Shown piece by piece: positions 5,929 through 6,615 of a stretch of DNA of 6,615 nt. Position numbers and translations under genes: made by a program. The notes beneath the pieces are model-generated. The model was not told where the DNA came from. It did not search any database and saw only the letters and a program-made list of their open reading frames with translations. This stretch comes from Coprothermobacter sp. (GTDB lineage Bacteria; Coprothermobacterota; Coprothermobacteria; Coprothermobacterales; Coprothermobacteraceae), in NCBI GenBank assembly GCA_003476705.1, contig DMVM01000122.1:1-6615 (forward strand). The letters run 5' to 3'. Each line of letters starts with the position of its first letter. Within the stretch, counting starts at the first letter, position 1.

Positions 5929-6615
5929 TACTTGTTTTACTTTCAGTGGGTTCGGTGCAAGGAGAAACTTGGTCCTCCGCCCTGATTGTAACTCAAATCA
6001 ATGCAAAACAACTTTACATAGCAACCAACGGTTTCACTTCATATAAGCTGAATGGAAATAGTGTTACATTCTCCAGTAAATGGAACGGTGGTTCTATGGA
6101 AACTGGAGTTTTCCAAGTCACAGCGAATCCGTGGCTATCTGTAAAGAGCTCTGTTCCATTTACTGTTCAAACGCTTTCACCAAGAGAGTTCTTGATTAGT
6201 GCTGTAGATCAAGGCGCTGTTGTTTTACCAAATGTGGTGGACGTGAACGTCCACACAACCACAGAAGTAATCACACCAACCTTACCTGAAACACCAACCT
6301 CGACTGAAACTCCTACCTTACCTGAGACCCCAACTTTACCTGAAACCCCGACGGAGGTAATCCCCACGCCACCAGTGGTTACACCTTCCATTCAACCCGG
6401 GACAGGGCTCTATGATCCGCAAACCCTTCAACTTGCCATACAGTTTCGACTCAATAAAATCAACAGACCAGTGCCAGCTGCCACAGTAGTTGAGATTAGC
6501 ACAGCCGTGAGTCGTTGGGCAAATTACTTCAACTTAGATCCTTTCTTGGTTATTGGCCTAATAGAAATGGAAAGCGGTTTCAATCCTAACGTAGTTAGTA
6601 CTTCCTCTGCAGTGG
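5901..6615 (+). CDS. Secreted lytic transglycosylase-like protein, N-terminal part (3' end outside window)
   Basis: Likely cleaves the MurNAc-GlcNAc bond of peptidoglycan outside the cytoplasmic membrane. Visible are 238 residues. A signal peptide with basic start and hydrophobic core (RKILSVLLILVLLSVGS) probably ends near residues 20-22. Residues 23-118 form an unassigned, probably beta-rich region. A Thr/Pro/Glu linker runs about 119-165 with TLPETP repeats. The SLT-type domain starts near 195: SRWANYFNLDPFLVIGLIE, then MESGFNP with the presumed catalytic Glu224, and STSSAV where the family has SxxGAxGLMQ; the rest is cut off. No LPxTG anchor use can be judged. Start choice: GTG 5901 has GGGGGTG (5888-5894), which pairs with the anti-SD allowing one G-U, 6 nt upstream; ATG 5877 and GTG 5892 are in-frame alternatives lacking a clear SD, and an in-frame TAG at 5874 limits the frame. 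The gene diverges from feoA. Confidence 0.82.
   Translation, partial: MRKILSVLLILVLLSVGSVQGETWSSALIVTQINAKQLYIATNGFTSYKLNGNSVTFSSKWNGGSMETGVFQVTANPWLSVKSSVPFTVQTLSPREFLISAVDQGAVVLPNVVDVNVHTTTEVITPTLPETPTSTETPTLPETPTLPETPTEVIPTPPVVTPSIQPGTGLYDPQTLQLAIQFRLNKINRPVPAATVVEISTAVSRWANYFNLDPFLVIGLIEMESGFNPNVVSTSSAV
6279..6350 (+). repeat. 18-bp tandem repeat coding for the TLPETP linker
   Basis: Four 18-bp units in frame: 6279-6296 (TLPETP), 6297-6314 (degenerate, TSTETP), 6315-6332 (TLPETP) and 6333-6350 (TLPETP), followed by TEVIPTP. The three good copies differ mainly at third codon positions, so they have been kept by selection on the peptide or are moderately old. The unit probably forms an extended, flexible spacer between the N-terminal region and the catalytic domain, and copy number may vary between strains. 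Confidence 0.85.

Noticed and set aside
6209..6391. A 60-codon ORF on the - strand with GVSGKVGV-like repeats
   Set aside because: It is the antisense reading of the TLPETP repeat linker of the transglycosylase-like gene and has no own SD; the repeat alone explains its regular look.

Overview
The window carries two gene blocks that converge near position 3325 and a divergent promoter region near 5800. Left block (+ strand, tightly overlapping): the end of a GlgD-type ADP-glucose pyrophosphorylase paralogue, an intact GlgC, a divergent MurE-like Mur ligase and a rubrerythrin-like ferritin-fold protein. Each gene overlaps the next (4, 41 and 11 nt), so they are probably co-transcribed. The block joins glycogen precursor synthesis, an amino-acid-adding cell-wall type ligase and a di-iron oxidative-stress type protein.

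Middle block (- strand, read from 5790 down to 3322): feoA, feoB and a 125-residue membrane protein whose start lies inside the 3' end of feoB. FeoB is the GTPase-coupled ferrous iron permease and FeoA its small SH3-like partner. The third ORF has a strong Shine-Dalgarno (SD) sequence encoded within feoB and may be an undescribed Feo-linked component. The block ends with its stop codon overlapping the stop of the rubrerythrin-like gene on the other strand, leaving no room for a terminator between the two operons.

Right block (+ strand, from about 5839 to the window end): a possible 29-residue Cys-rich small ORF, then the start of a secreted lytic transglycosylase-like protein with a signal peptide, an unassigned N-terminal region, a Thr/Pro/Glu repeat linker and the first part of an SLT catalytic domain. 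It is cut by the window end. The feoA promoter (TTGACA, 18 nt, TATAGT) is so close to the GTG start that the feo mRNA is predicted to be leaderless.

Organism: bacterial. Moderate GC, strong AGGAGG-type SD sites, sigma-70 type promoter, a GlgC/GlgD pair as in Firmicutes-like lineages, and a compact overlapping gene layout with GTG starts suggest a small-genome anaerobe, perhaps a thermophile such as Coprothermobacter or a related deep-branching or Firmicutes-like lineage. The assignment is inference only. No tRNA, rRNA, CRISPR array, insertion sequence or convincing intrinsic terminator was seen.
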